This document shows, one piece after another, positions 16,546 through 25,389 of a DNA stretch of 64,000 nucleotides. The stretch spans positions 1 through 64,000 of the forward strand of contig PAQG01000006.1 in the NCBI GenBank assembly GCA_002709645.1, given 5' to 3'. Under the pieces are notes generated by a model, which saw nothing but the letters and a program-made list of their open reading frames with translations, was not told where the DNA came from and ran no database searches. Every line of letters starts with the position of its first letter. The first letter of the stretch is position 1. The translations under genes were made by a program, and so were the position numbers. This DNA is from Acidimicrobiaceae bacterium. GTDB taxonomy: Bacteria > Actinomycetota > Acidimicrobiia > Acidimicrobiales > UBA8592.

Positions 16546-18872
16546 AACATTTACCTTCCTCTTCAGCAAAGTTCAAAGGGAAAATAGGTCGTTTAATTGA
16601 AGATTCCATTGCGGTGCCGCTTGAGAAACGCAAACCTCCAGCCGATGCTCCCAATGTTCTTTTAATTATGCTCGATGACGTCGGATTTGGGAGTGCTTCT
16701 ACCTTTGGCGGCCCTATTGAAATGCCAGCAGTAGCAGATATAGCTGAGTCAGGAATTTCATACAATCAATTTCACACAACAGCCCTATGTTCTCCTACCC
16801 GAGCTTCTTTGCTCACAGGGCGCAATCATCATTCGGTACACATGGGGGGGATCTCAGAAGTTGCTAATAGTTTTCCCGGTTATGACAGTGTCATCCCTGC
16901 TGAGTCTGCAACTGTTGCAAAAATATTAAAGGAACACGGTTACTCAACAAGTTGCTTCGGGAAATGGCATATCACTCCGAGATGGGAACAGGGTCCGACT
17001 GGGCCTTTTGATAGATGGCCAAACGGAATGGGGTTCGACAAGTTCTATGGAATCATGGGAGGCGAAGCTTCTCAATGGGAACCCGCTGCGTACGACCAAA
17101 CCACTCCGATTCAGCCCCACCTTGGCAAAGAAAACTACCACTTGAGCGAAGACTTAGCTGATCAAGCAATTAAGTGGATACAGCAGCAACAAACCTCTTC
17201 TCCAGATTCCCCATTCTTTTGTTACTTCGCCCCTCCGGCAGTACACGCACCCCATCAGGCTCCGAAAGAATGGATAGAGAAATATGCTGGGGTTTTTGAC
17301 GATGGTTGGGACGCTCTTAGAGAGAATATTTTTGAAAGACAGTTGGATCTTGGGGTTATTCCCGAAGGTACTCAACTCACACCTCGACCAGATCAGATTC
17401 CTAGCTGGGATTCTTATCCTGATCGGTACAAACCAATTGCCACTAGATTGATGGAAGTTTTTGCTGGATTTCTTGCACATACTGACGCACAAATCAAAAG
17501 AGTTCTTGATTGCATCAAGGACATCGGATGCGATGACAATACTCTAATAATCTATATTACTGGCGATAACGGAGCATCAGCTGAAGGAACGATCCACGGC
17601 GCTTGGTCAGCACCATCATTTCAAAATGGTGTTCACGAAGACCCTGAATGGCTTCTAGAACATATTGAGGATTTTGGAACAAACAAATGTGAAAATCATT
17701 TCAATGTCGGTTGGGCATGGGCGCTGGATTCCCCTTTCCAATGGATGAAACAAGTCGCTTCTCACTTCGGAGGGACAAGAAATGCAATGGTAATGAAGTG
17801 GCCTGATAAAATTACTGAAGTTAATTCTCTCAGAAATCAATTCCACCATGTTATTGACATTGCCCCAACAATTCTTGAAGCAGCAGGTGTGGAATGGCCT
17901 CAAACAGTTAATGGGATAGACCAAATGCCAGTTGATGGGGTTTCAATGGAATACTCGTTTAATGATTCACAAGGTCCTAGTAAGCGCTGCACGCAGTACT
18001 TTGAAATCTTTGGGAATAGAGCTATCTACCATGAAGGCTGGATCGCTTCATGCTTCCATGGGAGAGTGCCCTGGATACGACTCAAAGGCTACGAATTCGG
18101 AGGCGACCAAGAGAAGTGGGAGCTCTACAACATCAACGAAGACTTTTCACAGAGTAAAGATTTAACAGACGTCCATCCTGACAAACTTGTCGAATTACAA
18201 AATTTATTTAACGCTGAAGCATCAAAACATAACGTCTACCCGCTTAGAGATACTAGTTTGAGACTTTCCGGAGATTTTCGTGTTCCTTCAGCACTTGGAA
18301 AAAGAAAAAAAATGACTTACACAACAGCTCACGTCAGAATTCCAGAAAGCTCTGTCGTTAATCTAAAAAATGCATCCCACAAAATATCCGCTAAGGTAAC
18401 TATCCCGTCAGGGGGGGCGCAAGGTGTTATAGCATGCCAAGGTGGAAATATGTCAGGATGGAGTTTGTACCTGAATGACGAAGGCAAATCAACATACCAT
18501 TACAACTGTTACGGACAGTACCTAACGACAATAAGTGCAGATTACCCTCTAGGTATGGGAAGCCATGAAATACTAGTTGATTATCAACATGACGGTGGGT
18601 TTGGAAGTGGGGGTTTAGCGACTCTTTATATTGATGGCGAACTGGTCGACTCTGACCGTGTAGATAGAACTGTTCCCATAATGTTTTCCATGAGCGGTGA
18701 AACATTCGATGTAGGTATAGATACTGGAGCACCAGTTGGTCCCTACCCTCATGAGTACCCCTTTAGCGGCGAAATTCATGAAGTAATTCTTGAGCGTATC
18801 AGCCGACGCGATCGGAAAACAAAGAAAAAGATGAGGGATGGACTCAAACAGGCTGGACTACGTTCTCAATAA
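16542..18872 (+). CDS. Type I sulfatase (arylsulfatase family)
   Basis: A 776-aa sulfatase. The metal-binding LIMLDDVGFG is near 41-50. The formylglycine signature CSPTRASLLTGR starts at Cys83, to be converted to FGly by a sulfatase-modifying enzyme encoded elsewhere. YITGDNG supplies further metal ligands. After about residue 570 comes a beta-rich domain (IDGELVDSDRV) typical of large arylsulfatases. No signal peptide is visible, so it is probably cytoplasmic and acts on imported sulfate esters. It is translationally coupled to the MBL gene before it. Aryl, steroid or alkyl substrate cannot be told. Confidence 0.92.
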   Translation: MKHLPSSSAKFKGKIGRLIEDSIAVPLEKRKPPADAPNVLLIMLDDVGFGSASTFGGPIEMPAVADIAESGISYNQFHTTALCSPTRASLLTGRNHHSVHMGGISEVANSFPGYDSVIPAESATVAKILKEHGYSTSCFGKWHITPRWEQGPTGPFDRWPNGMGFDKFYGIMGGEASQWEPAAYDQTTPIQPHLGKENYHLSEDLADQAIKWIQQQQTSSPDSPFFCYFAPPAVHAPHQAPKEWIEKYAGVFDDGWDALRENIFERQLDLGVIPEGTQLTPRPDQIPSWDSYPDRYKPIATRLMEVFAGFLAHTDAQIKRVLDCIKDIGCDDNTLIIYITGDNGASAEGTIHGAWSAPSFQNGVHEDPEWLLEHIEDFGTNKCENHFNVGWAWALDSPFQWMKQVASHFGGTRNAMVMKWPDKITEVNSLRNQFHHVIDIAPTILEAAGVEWPQTVNGIDQMPVDGVSMEYSFNDSQGPSKRCTQYFEIFGNRAIYHEGWIASCFHGRVPWIRLKGYEFGGDQEKWELYNINEDFSQSKDLTDVHPDKLVELQNLFNAEASKHNVYPLRDTSLRLSGDFRVPSALGKRKKMTYTTAHVRIPESSVVNLKNASHKISAKVTIPSGGAQGVIACQGGNMSGWSLYLNDEGKSTYHYNCYGQYLTTISADYPLGMGSHEILVDYQHDGGFGSGGLATLYIDGELVDSDRVDRTVPIMFSMSGETFDVGIDTGAPVGPYPHEYPFSGEIHEVILERISRRDRKTKKKMRDGLKQAGLRSQ

Positions 18873-18951
18873 GAACCCGTATGTGAAGCTTAAGACGACA
18901 AAGTAGTGTTCATCGGGCATAATAATAAAGGTTTGAATTTTAAGGAGACTA

Positions 18952-19377
18952 ATGGCTGAACAGGTAGCAATTGAAGAAGGTTTATTTACTTGGCCTTCTG
19001 ACGATCCAAGGCTTCTTGGTTCTCAGTGTCTGGACTGTGGAGCGATTATCTTTCCCGTGCAGTCGGGTTGCCCAAGATGTGCCTCCGACAATACGACACC
19101 TAAAGAATTAGGAACCCGAGGTAAATTGTGGACGTGGACTATTCAGGGATACCCTCCAAAGTCACCTCCATATGCTGGTGATGTGGAGAATTTTGAACCT
19201 TTCGGCGTTGGGTATGTCGAAATCCATGACGAAGTCAAAGTTGAAACTAGATTAACTATTGCTGATAAAGATGCTCTGGCAATTGGTATGGAAATGGAAC
19301 TGAAATTTATACCGGCCTATGTAGATGATGATGGCAATGAAGTAATCACATTTGCGTTTTCGCCTGTGGAAGAATAA
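18952..19377 (+). CDS. DUF35 zinc-ribbon/OB-fold protein
   Basis: A 141-aa protein. The zinc ribbon uses Cys26, Cys29, Cys40 and Cys43. An OB-fold follows (GKLWTWTIQGYPPKSPPY, then VGYVEI). Such proteins pair with thiolase-like or aldolase Ltp proteins and help bind acyl-CoA, as ChsH2-Ltp2 do in cholesterol side-chain loss. The thiolase gene follows with a 16-nt gap, supporting a complex. AAGGAG precedes the ATG. Confidence 0.88.
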   Translation: MAEQVAIEEGLFTWPSDDPRLLGSQCLDCGAIIFPVQSGCPRCASDNTTPKELGTRGKLWTWTIQGYPPKSPPYAGDVENFEPFGVGYVEIHDEVKVETRLTIADKDALAIGMEMELKFIPAYVDDDGNEVITFAFSPVEE

Positions 19378-19393
19378 GAAAGGAAATCTAATC

Positions 19394-20545
19394 ATGAGTA
19401 AACCAGAAGTAGCTATTGTAGGAATAGGAATCCACCCGTTTGGTCGAACTCCGGAACGAACCGGGCAGGAGCAAGGAGTTTACGCAGTTCGTAAAGCTTT
19501 GAAAGACGCAGGTGTTGAATGGTCTGACGTCCAATTTGCCTTTGGTGGAAGCCAAGCGGCTGGGGCTGCAGACACCATGGTATCAAAACTAGGGCTTACA
19601 GGCTTACAGTTCATTAATGTCGCCAACGGATGTGCGACTGGGGGGTCAGCTCTATTCTCGGCATATAACACGATCGCTTCAGGAGCCTTTGAATTAGGTT
19701 TAGCCGTGGGTTACGACAAGCATGAACGAGGTGCCTTTAGAGTGAACACTAGATCTTCCGGCCTAGGAGATTGGTATGGCAAACAAGGGCTCGCTTTGAC
19801 TACTCAATTCTTTGGAATGAAGATTAATCGATACATGCAAAATCACGAGATAAGCCATAACACTCTTGCGAAAGTTTCTGCAAAAGCTTTTCGAAACGCT
19901 GAACACAACCCTAACGCTTGGCGTCGCCAGCCAATAAGCGAAGACCAAATACTTGAATCTGACATGTTGAGCTATCCGCTCACAAAATTTATGTTCTGTT
20001 CGCCAGCTGAGGGAGGAGTGGCTCTCTTACTTGCTAGAGCTGACCAAGCACATAAATATACAGATACACCTGTCTATCTGAATGCCGCTGTGGTTAGGAG
20101 TAGGCGTTGGGGTTCCTTTGAAGTGATGGCCCCTTGGTTAGCTCTTGAAGATGGTGATGGACCGACAGTTGATACTTCCAAGGCTGCTTTTGAGATGGCT
20201 GGTATAGGTCCAGATGATATTGACTTAGCACAATTGCAGGACACAGAAGCTGGGGCAGAAATCATGCATATGGCTGAAAATGGGTTCTGTGAACATGGAG
20301 ATCAAGAACGAATCATTCAGCAAGGAGAAACAGAAATAGGTGGCCGATTCCCTGTCAATACAGATGGGGGATGTCTTGCTAACGGAGAACCAGTTGGAGC
20401 TTCTGGGCTACGCCAAGTCTACGAGAATGTCCTTCAACTACGGGGAGCAGCAGGGAAACGACAAGTTCCCAATGACCCCAAAGTGGCTTACACGCATGTC
20501 TATGGTGCGCCAGGTATAAGTGGAGTAACAATTCTTAGCAAGTAG
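19394..20545 (+). CDS. Ltp-type thiolase-like protein (DUF35 partner)
   Basis: A lipid-transfer-protein/SCP-X-type thiolase, 384 aa. The nucleophile region NGCATGG has Cys80. The C-terminal active-site block reads GGCLANGEPVGASG, with Glu where classical thiolases have His, as I recall for actinobacterial Ltp proteins. The end YGAPGISGVTIL is typical. It may act as a thiolase or retro-aldolase on CoA thioesters together with the DUF35 protein. I start at 19394, where AGGAAA lies upstream, not at 19352 inside the previous gene. Confidence 0.85.
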   Translation: MSKPEVAIVGIGIHPFGRTPERTGQEQGVYAVRKALKDAGVEWSDVQFAFGGSQAAGAADTMVSKLGLTGLQFINVANGCATGGSALFSAYNTIASGAFELGLAVGYDKHERGAFRVNTRSSGLGDWYGKQGLALTTQFFGMKINRYMQNHEISHNTLAKVSAKAFRNAEHNPNAWRRQPISEDQILESDMLSYPLTKFMFCSPAEGGVALLLARADQAHKYTDTPVYLNAAVVRSRRWGSFEVMAPWLALEDGDGPTVDTSKAAFEMAGIGPDDIDLAQLQDTEAGAEIMHMAENGFCEHGDQERIIQQGETEIGGRFPVNTDGGCLANGEPVGASGLRQVYENVLQLRGAAGKRQVPNDPKVAYTHVYGAPGISGVTILSK

Positions 20546-20566
20546 CTAATCCACTAGACAATTACA

Positions 20567-21781
20567 TTAGTCCCAAACAATAATAACTTTTTTGCGACCC
20601 CAGAGAAACGGAGGAGTAACCCGTTCAGTTGGTCCATCAAGTCGGAAATCATCTATCCGATTTAATAGCGTTTCTAGCGCTAATCTTCCCACAAGCCTAG
20701 CTAAATGAGCTCCTAAACAGAAATGCGCACCCCATCCAAAGGATAAATGGCGTTTTGATTCAAGGAGTGGCCGATCCACTCTAAAAATATCTGGATCAGG
20801 GAAAATCGATTCATCACGATTTGCTGAAGCATACAAAACCATCACTTTTGAGTCTTTCGGAATCTCAACTCGGTGGTAATCAACCGATAGGTTATTGGTC
20901 TTGCAGAGTCCAAGTACAGGAGCGTCATATCGTAAGCTTTCCTCAATCGCATTTGGAACCAATGCCATGTTTGCTCGGAGAAGATCCATTTGGTCCGGAT
21001 TAAGTAACAAACGCCAGACAACATTAGTGATGAGAGAGGTAGTAGTTTCATGCCCTGCTACAAGTAATTGACCAATCATGCTAGCTACTTCACTATCTGG
21101 CATAAAAGTTCCATCTTCAAGAGGGTGACAAGATAGATGACTGATTAAGCCTTCTCGAACAACTGTGCCAACAGGATCTTTGCCATCTGGAAGATGTGCT
21201 TCTTCCATCGCTTTACGCCGTTTTTGAACTTGGTCAGTCGTGTAAGCTACTACAGCCTTACGTGCCTGTTTAGACCTCTCAGGATAGGTCATTCCAAGCG
21301 TGAGTTCATCAGCCCAGGTTTTAAAATCTCCAGAATCCTCATCACTTATACCCATTATTTCTGTAAATGCTTTAACTGGTAAAGGCAAAGCATAGTTGTC
21401 GTGCAATTCAACTTTTCGTTGATTATAAAAGCCATCTATCAGTTGATCAGCCAGAGCCTGAATAGCAGCTTCTGATTTAGCAATAGTTCGAGGAAGGAAT
21501 TCACTTCTAAGAAAGCGGCGCCTTATCTGATGATCAGGTGGATCATACCGCTGTAAATCACCAACATTTCTGTCATAAGAAACTCCTGGTCCAAACCGGT
21601 TAGACCATGCCTCTTGATCTACAAGAACAGATTGGACATCTTCGTATCGCGAAAATGAGTAAACGGGATTCTCTAGGCCCAGATGATGATGGACCGGGCA
21701 TTCTTTCCTTAAGTTGGAATATGCAGGGATTGGATCGTCAATTACCTCTGTCCCGACCGGGTCATAATTGGCATGGTCCAC
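20567..21781 (-). CDS. Cytochrome P450
   Basis: A 404-aa soluble bacterial P450. The I-helix oxygen-binding motif is AGHETTT, the ExxR motif is ESLRYDAP, and the heme loop FGWGAHFCLG has its Cys near 354. It resembles CYP families that hydroxylate fatty acids, terpenes or steroids. The start is a GTG with GGAG 6-7 nt upstream. It is the last gene of a minus-strand run (LLM, thiolase, PNPOx-like, P450), so its oxidation step likely belongs to the same pathway. No ferredoxin gene is nearby. Confidence 0.93.
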   Translation of the reverse strand: MDHANYDPVGTEVIDDPIPAYSNLRKECPVHHHLGLENPVYSFSRYEDVQSVLVDQEAWSNRFGPGVSYDRNVGDLQRYDPPDHQIRRRFLRSEFLPRTIAKSEAAIQALADQLIDGFYNQRKVELHDNYALPLPVKAFTEIMGISDEDSGDFKTWADELTLGMTYPERSKQARKAVVAYTTDQVQKRRKAMEEAHLPDGKDPVGTVVREGLISHLSCHPLEDGTFMPDSEVASMIGQLLVAGHETTTSLITNVVWRLLLNPDQMDLLRANMALVPNAIEESLRYDAPVLGLCKTNNLSVDYHRVEIPKDSKVMVLYASANRDESIFPDPDIFRVDRPLLESKRHLSFGWGAHFCLGAHLARLVGRLALETLLNRIDDFRLDGPTERVTPPFLWGRKKVIIVWD

Positions 21782-21798
21782 AGTAGCTCCGACTCAAA

Positions 21799-22242
21799 TT
21801 AGTTCTTTGAAGATTTCCATTCGAACCGTCCTCCCATACCCATGCCCTTTAAGATCACTGCCTTTGAAGGCGCAATGGATATAAAGCCAGTTCCTGGAGA
21901 ATCTGATGGGCCACCAGGTGCGAATGCATTCAAATCATAATCGAACACACCATCCCAGAGGCGTTCTTTGGTTTCAAGATCTGTGAAGATTGCTGCTTGC
22001 CCCCAGATGATTAAACTATCAAAATCTGTTTCTGGGCTTACCTGCCAATGACATGAAACAAGAGGGGATATTTTAATATTTTTTGCTTTTACCGAATCCT
22101 CACCCACCATGATCCACAGTGTCTCTCCCTCCCAACAAGGATGGACAGGTGTCACATATGGGGTTCCTGAAGAACTGACCGTTGCGATATGCGCCCACTC
22201 ACCAAGGTTTTTCGATGCTTCGATAATTTCCCCAAGATCCAT
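21799..22242 (-). CDS. Pyridoxamine-phosphate-oxidase-like flavin/F420 protein
   Basis: A 147-aa split-barrel protein. The pattern HIATVSSSGTPYVTPVHP matches the PNPOx-like/F420-dependent (Rv-type FDOR) fold, and the strand ETLWIMVG is typical. It probably binds F420 or FMN and reduces an unsaturated or aromatic substrate. It lies between the P450 and thiolase genes in one minus-strand unit. Confidence 0.78.
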   Translation of the reverse strand: MDLGEIIEASKNLGEWAHIATVSSSGTPYVTPVHPCWEGETLWIMVGEDSVKAKNIKISPLVSCHWQVSPETDFDSLIIWGQAAIFTDLETKERLWDGVFDYDLNAFAPGGPSDSPGTGFISIAPSKAVILKGMGMGGRFEWKSSKN

Positions 22243-22282
22243 GCACAGACAATAGCCATAATTTAAGACTTTGCCTAAAGGG

Positions 22283-23755
22283 TTAGCTTTTTATAACAAA
22301 TTCCCCATTGGGTTTGAAGAACATGTCTTTACCAATGAATTCCTCTTCAAGCATATTTTCAATAAGCGAAAAATCTACTGAAGATGTAAGTGCTCGTCTT
22401 CCATCAGCCATTATCGCAGTGATTAATGCTTTCTCTGGACCTTCTCGCCCATGCAGCACTGTATATGCCTCTATAACTGAATCGCCAGATGGGCTTTCGT
22501 CCACTGCTCTAGTTGGGTGTGCGTCAATTTCATTTTGCAGATCTTCGCGGCGGAAGTCTATTTCAGGCGGCTCATTTCCATAGACTGCGCAAGCATGTTT
22601 CGTCGCATAACCACCATTTGCGTGAACAAAGCCCATTTTCCCTGTAGTTCTCACTGCATCAACGGTGCTTGCGATGGCATGGATAACATAACTGTTCATT
22701 GGCCCACCAAAAAATGACAAGCCGCCCGTTGTCGTCACTTCACGATCTGAAGAGATCCCAAGTTCTTGCATAGTTATTTGCACAACTGATGGGAAGCAAG
22801 AGTAAAGGTCCATTGGGCCTATGTCGTCAATAGTTACTCCAGCCAATTCAAGGCAGCGGTTTCCGGTAAGGCGTATTGCAGGTGACTCAAAGAAATTATC
22901 TCTTTCTGAAAAGAAGTACGAAGCATGGCCATCTGTAGCCGAGTGTGGAAATACCCACCGGTCAGGATTTATCCCCAAAGCCTTAGCTTTCCCAACTGAA
23001 CAAATGATTATCGCTCCGCCAAAATCAACAAAGGAATTTGCATTCATCGCTTTGGTATATGGGTATCCGACCATTCGGTTTGAGGGACTTGCTTCCATTA
23101 TCTCCTCTGCAGACATAGGTGTTTGAACCCAGGCATATCGGTTTGCTACGGCTACTTGATTCAGCCCTGCCCATAATGAAGAGACCCTCTGGCGATGTTC
23201 TCTATGAGTCTCTTTTCTGTGAGCACGAATAGTTGATTCAAATAACGCATATACCTGTGTAGGCATAAGGAATCCGTTGTCTCGCTCATGTTGCGAAGAC
23301 ATAGAAACGTTCGCACCAAATTTTGCTGCAGGTTGGAGATCTGTTCCTGTCTTTTTGAGATCCTGTCCTATTCCCCGTAACTTGTTTTTACTATAAACGG
23401 CTTCGCCGCCTACAACCACAGCAACTTCCATTTCTCCTGACGCTATTCTTTCACAAGAGTCGCTTACGCTAGCTTGAGGCATATTCCCACCCATAGCACT
23501 TAAGAGAGTTTTTGCATTAGGTGAACCAACTGCATCTGCAACCAACCGGCCTGGATCGGGGTAACTCCACATTCCTCCTATGACCAACACCCGGTCGATA
23601 CAGGTTAATAACTTAGAGGAATTCGCATCATCAGCAGCAACCCGTAACGCTTGTTCCATGAGCAAGTATTGCTCCTGTGCTTCTGACACTTCAGATAGTT
23701 GCTGCTTATGTTGCCCTACCCCAACAATTATTGGCGTACGGTCGTCTAAAGCCAT
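22283..23755 (-). CDS. Thiolase-superfamily protein without obvious nucleophile Cys
   Basis: A 490-aa thiolase-fold protein of the acetyl-CoA acetyltransferase-like group (N-terminus RTPIIVGVGQ, VVGGEA, C-terminal HANGGYATKHA). Where Cys-type thiolases have an N-x-x-C-S-G loop I read GGNMPQASVSD, so the nucleophile appears missing. It may be a hydratase or aldolase-like partner, not a true thiolase. I start at 23755 because it then follows the LLM stop by 1 nt; the ORF could extend to 23800 within the LLM gene. Confidence 0.75.
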   Translation of the reverse strand: MALDDRTPIIVGVGQHKQQLSEVSEAQEQYLLMEQALRVAADDANSSKLLTCIDRVLVIGGMWSYPDPGRLVADAVGSPNAKTLLSAMGGNMPQASVSDSCERIASGEMEVAVVVGGEAVYSKNKLRGIGQDLKKTGTDLQPAAKFGANVSMSSQHERDNGFLMPTQVYALFESTIRAHRKETHREHRQRVSSLWAGLNQVAVANRYAWVQTPMSAEEIMEASPSNRMVGYPYTKAMNANSFVDFGGAIIICSVGKAKALGINPDRWVFPHSATDGHASYFFSERDNFFESPAIRLTGNRCLELAGVTIDDIGPMDLYSCFPSVVQITMQELGISSDREVTTTGGLSFFGGPMNSYVIHAIASTVDAVRTTGKMGFVHANGGYATKHACAVYGNEPPEIDFRREDLQNEIDAHPTRAVDESPSGDSVIEAYTVLHGREGPEKALITAIMADGRRALTSSVDFSLIENMLEEEFIGKDMFFKPNGEFVIKS

Positions 23756-23756
23756 T

Positions 23757-24779
23757 TCATCCAACCAAATCGTGAACGAAATGAACAAGTTCCATACCAC
23801 CAGAGATAAGCATGGTATCTACCACTGATTCTTCCCACATTGATAACTCATCTTTAATCTTGTCCGGAGGCCCTATCAAAGAAATAGCTTCTACCATTTC
23901 CGTTGGTACAGAAGCTATGGCATCTTTCTTATTACCTGCTAGGTACAGTTCTTGAATTTTTTCGCAATCCTCTTCAAAGCCCATTCGAGCGAAAACGTCA
24001 TAATGAAAGTTCTGTCCTTTTGCACCCATCCCACCGGCATATAAAGCAATCATTGGCCTCAGCAAGTCTGCGCAGGAATCAACATCTTCTCCAGGGATAA
24101 CAGTTACTGTGCAAGCAATTTCAAAATCGCCCCACCCATGGCGGTCTGCAGCATCAAATCCCGCCTGCAAAGCATTCTTATAGAAATCATTATCTTTGGG
24201 AGCGAAAAACAAAGGAAGCCAGCCATCACAGATTTCGGCTGACAAAGCAACATTCTTAGGGCCTTCAGCAGCCAAATAAATTGGAATCTCATTCCTAAGC
24301 GGATGAACTGTTGATTTCAGAGGCTTTCCAAGTCCAGTGCCTTCAGGAAAAGGCATCGAATAATGCTTTCCAGAGAACTCTACTGGCTCTTTTCGGGCAA
24401 CAATTGAACGAACTATCTCTACAAATTCTCGTGTTCGTTCAAGTGGGCGCGGATAGGGCTCTCCATACCATCCTTCAACAACTTGAGGTCCAGAAGCACC
24501 TAAACCAAGAATGAACCTTCCTCCGCTCAAATGATCCATGGTGATGGCTGCCATTGCCGTTGCTGCAGGAGTTCGAGCTGACATCTGCATGATCGCTGTT
24601 CCAAGTTTCACATTTTCTGTGTTCGCCCCCCACCAAGCTAAAGGACTAAGAGCATCTGAGCCATAGGCTTCTGCTGTCCATATATGTTCAAATCCGAGCT
24701 TGTCACACTCCGCAATGACATTTTCAACACCTTCTGGTGGGCCCGAACTCCAATAACCAGTGTTATAACCAAGTTTCAT
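23757..24779 (-). CDS. LLM-class F420/FMN-dependent oxidoreductase
   Basis: A luciferase-like monooxygenase-fold enzyme, 340 aa. Typical features are LGYNTGYWS, WTAEAYGSDALSPLAWWGA, GTAIMQMSARTP, MDHLSGGRFILGLG and a C-terminal VDTMLISGG. In actinobacteria this family (TIGR03559-like) mostly uses F420. It is the first gene of the minus-strand run ending with the P450, and divergent from the SnoaL/LLM run at 24910, with 131 bp between them that may hold both promoters. Confidence 0.87.
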   Translation of the reverse strand: MKLGYNTGYWSSGPPEGVENVIAECDKLGFEHIWTAEAYGSDALSPLAWWGANTENVKLGTAIMQMSARTPAATAMAAITMDHLSGGRFILGLGASGPQVVEGWYGEPYPRPLERTREFVEIVRSIVARKEPVEFSGKHYSMPFPEGTGLGKPLKSTVHPLRNEIPIYLAAEGPKNVALSAEICDGWLPLFFAPKDNDFYKNALQAGFDAADRHGWGDFEIACTVTVIPGEDVDSCADLLRPMIALYAGGMGAKGQNFHYDVFARMGFEEDCEKIQELYLAGNKKDAIASVPTEMVEAISLIGPPDKIKDELSMWEESVVDTMLISGGMELVHFVHDLVG

Positions 24780-24909
24780 AGCTACCTCCTAATACCCAAT
24801 AGCAAATATAGCTTCGACAATTGATCTTAAAGCTTTCTTAGACTATCAAGGTCCACGATAGGCAAAATAATTTTATTCCTGCTAAACCATCATTAACGAG
24901 GAGAAACCT

Positions 24910-25389
24910 ATGTCCGCTACCAATGAACCCTATTCCGAAATTGCTATGCTCGTCCATAAATACGCAGATGCAGTCGTCCATAGAAATGGGGAGCAGTGGT
25001 CATCCACGTGGGCTGAGGATGCTGTTTGGGACCTTGGAGGAGGCAGACTCGTGGAAGGCCTAGATGCAATAAAGCATCTCTGGTATGGGGCAATGAAAGG
25101 ATTTGAAGCAACCATTCAGACTGTTCTAAATGGCGGTGTTGATATTGATCCCTCAGGAAATGCTGCGAGCGGAAGATGGTATATTCAAGAACAAGTTGTG
25201 CGTGCAAATGGTGATCGAGGAATTCTCCTTGCACATTACGATGACGAATACGTTCTAACAACCGAGGGTTGGAAATTCAGCCGCCGATTCCTACAACCAC
25301 ATTATTCAGGGCCTTACGATCTATCAGGAGAGTTCCAATGTTCAGCAGAGAAACTGCGTGAACGAAATATAGAAGGAGTAGATGTATGA
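24910..25389 (+). CDS. SnoaL-like/NTF2-fold protein
   Basis: A 159-aa cone-shaped NTF2-like fold protein of the SnoaL-like group. The N-terminal helix is IAMLVHKYADAVVHRNGEQW and strands follow (RWYIQEQV, WKFSRRF). Such proteins can be isomerases, dehydratases or hydrolases on small hydrophobic ligands. GAGGAG precedes the ATG. Its stop overlaps the next LLM start (ATGA), so both are made together. Confidence 0.78.
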   Translation: MSATNEPYSEIAMLVHKYADAVVHRNGEQWSSTWAEDAVWDLGGGRLVEGLDAIKHLWYGAMKGFEATIQTVLNGGVDIDPSGNAASGRWYIQEQVVRANGDRGILLAHYDDEYVLTTEGWKFSRRFLQPHYSGPYDLSGEFQCSAEKLRERNIEGVDV

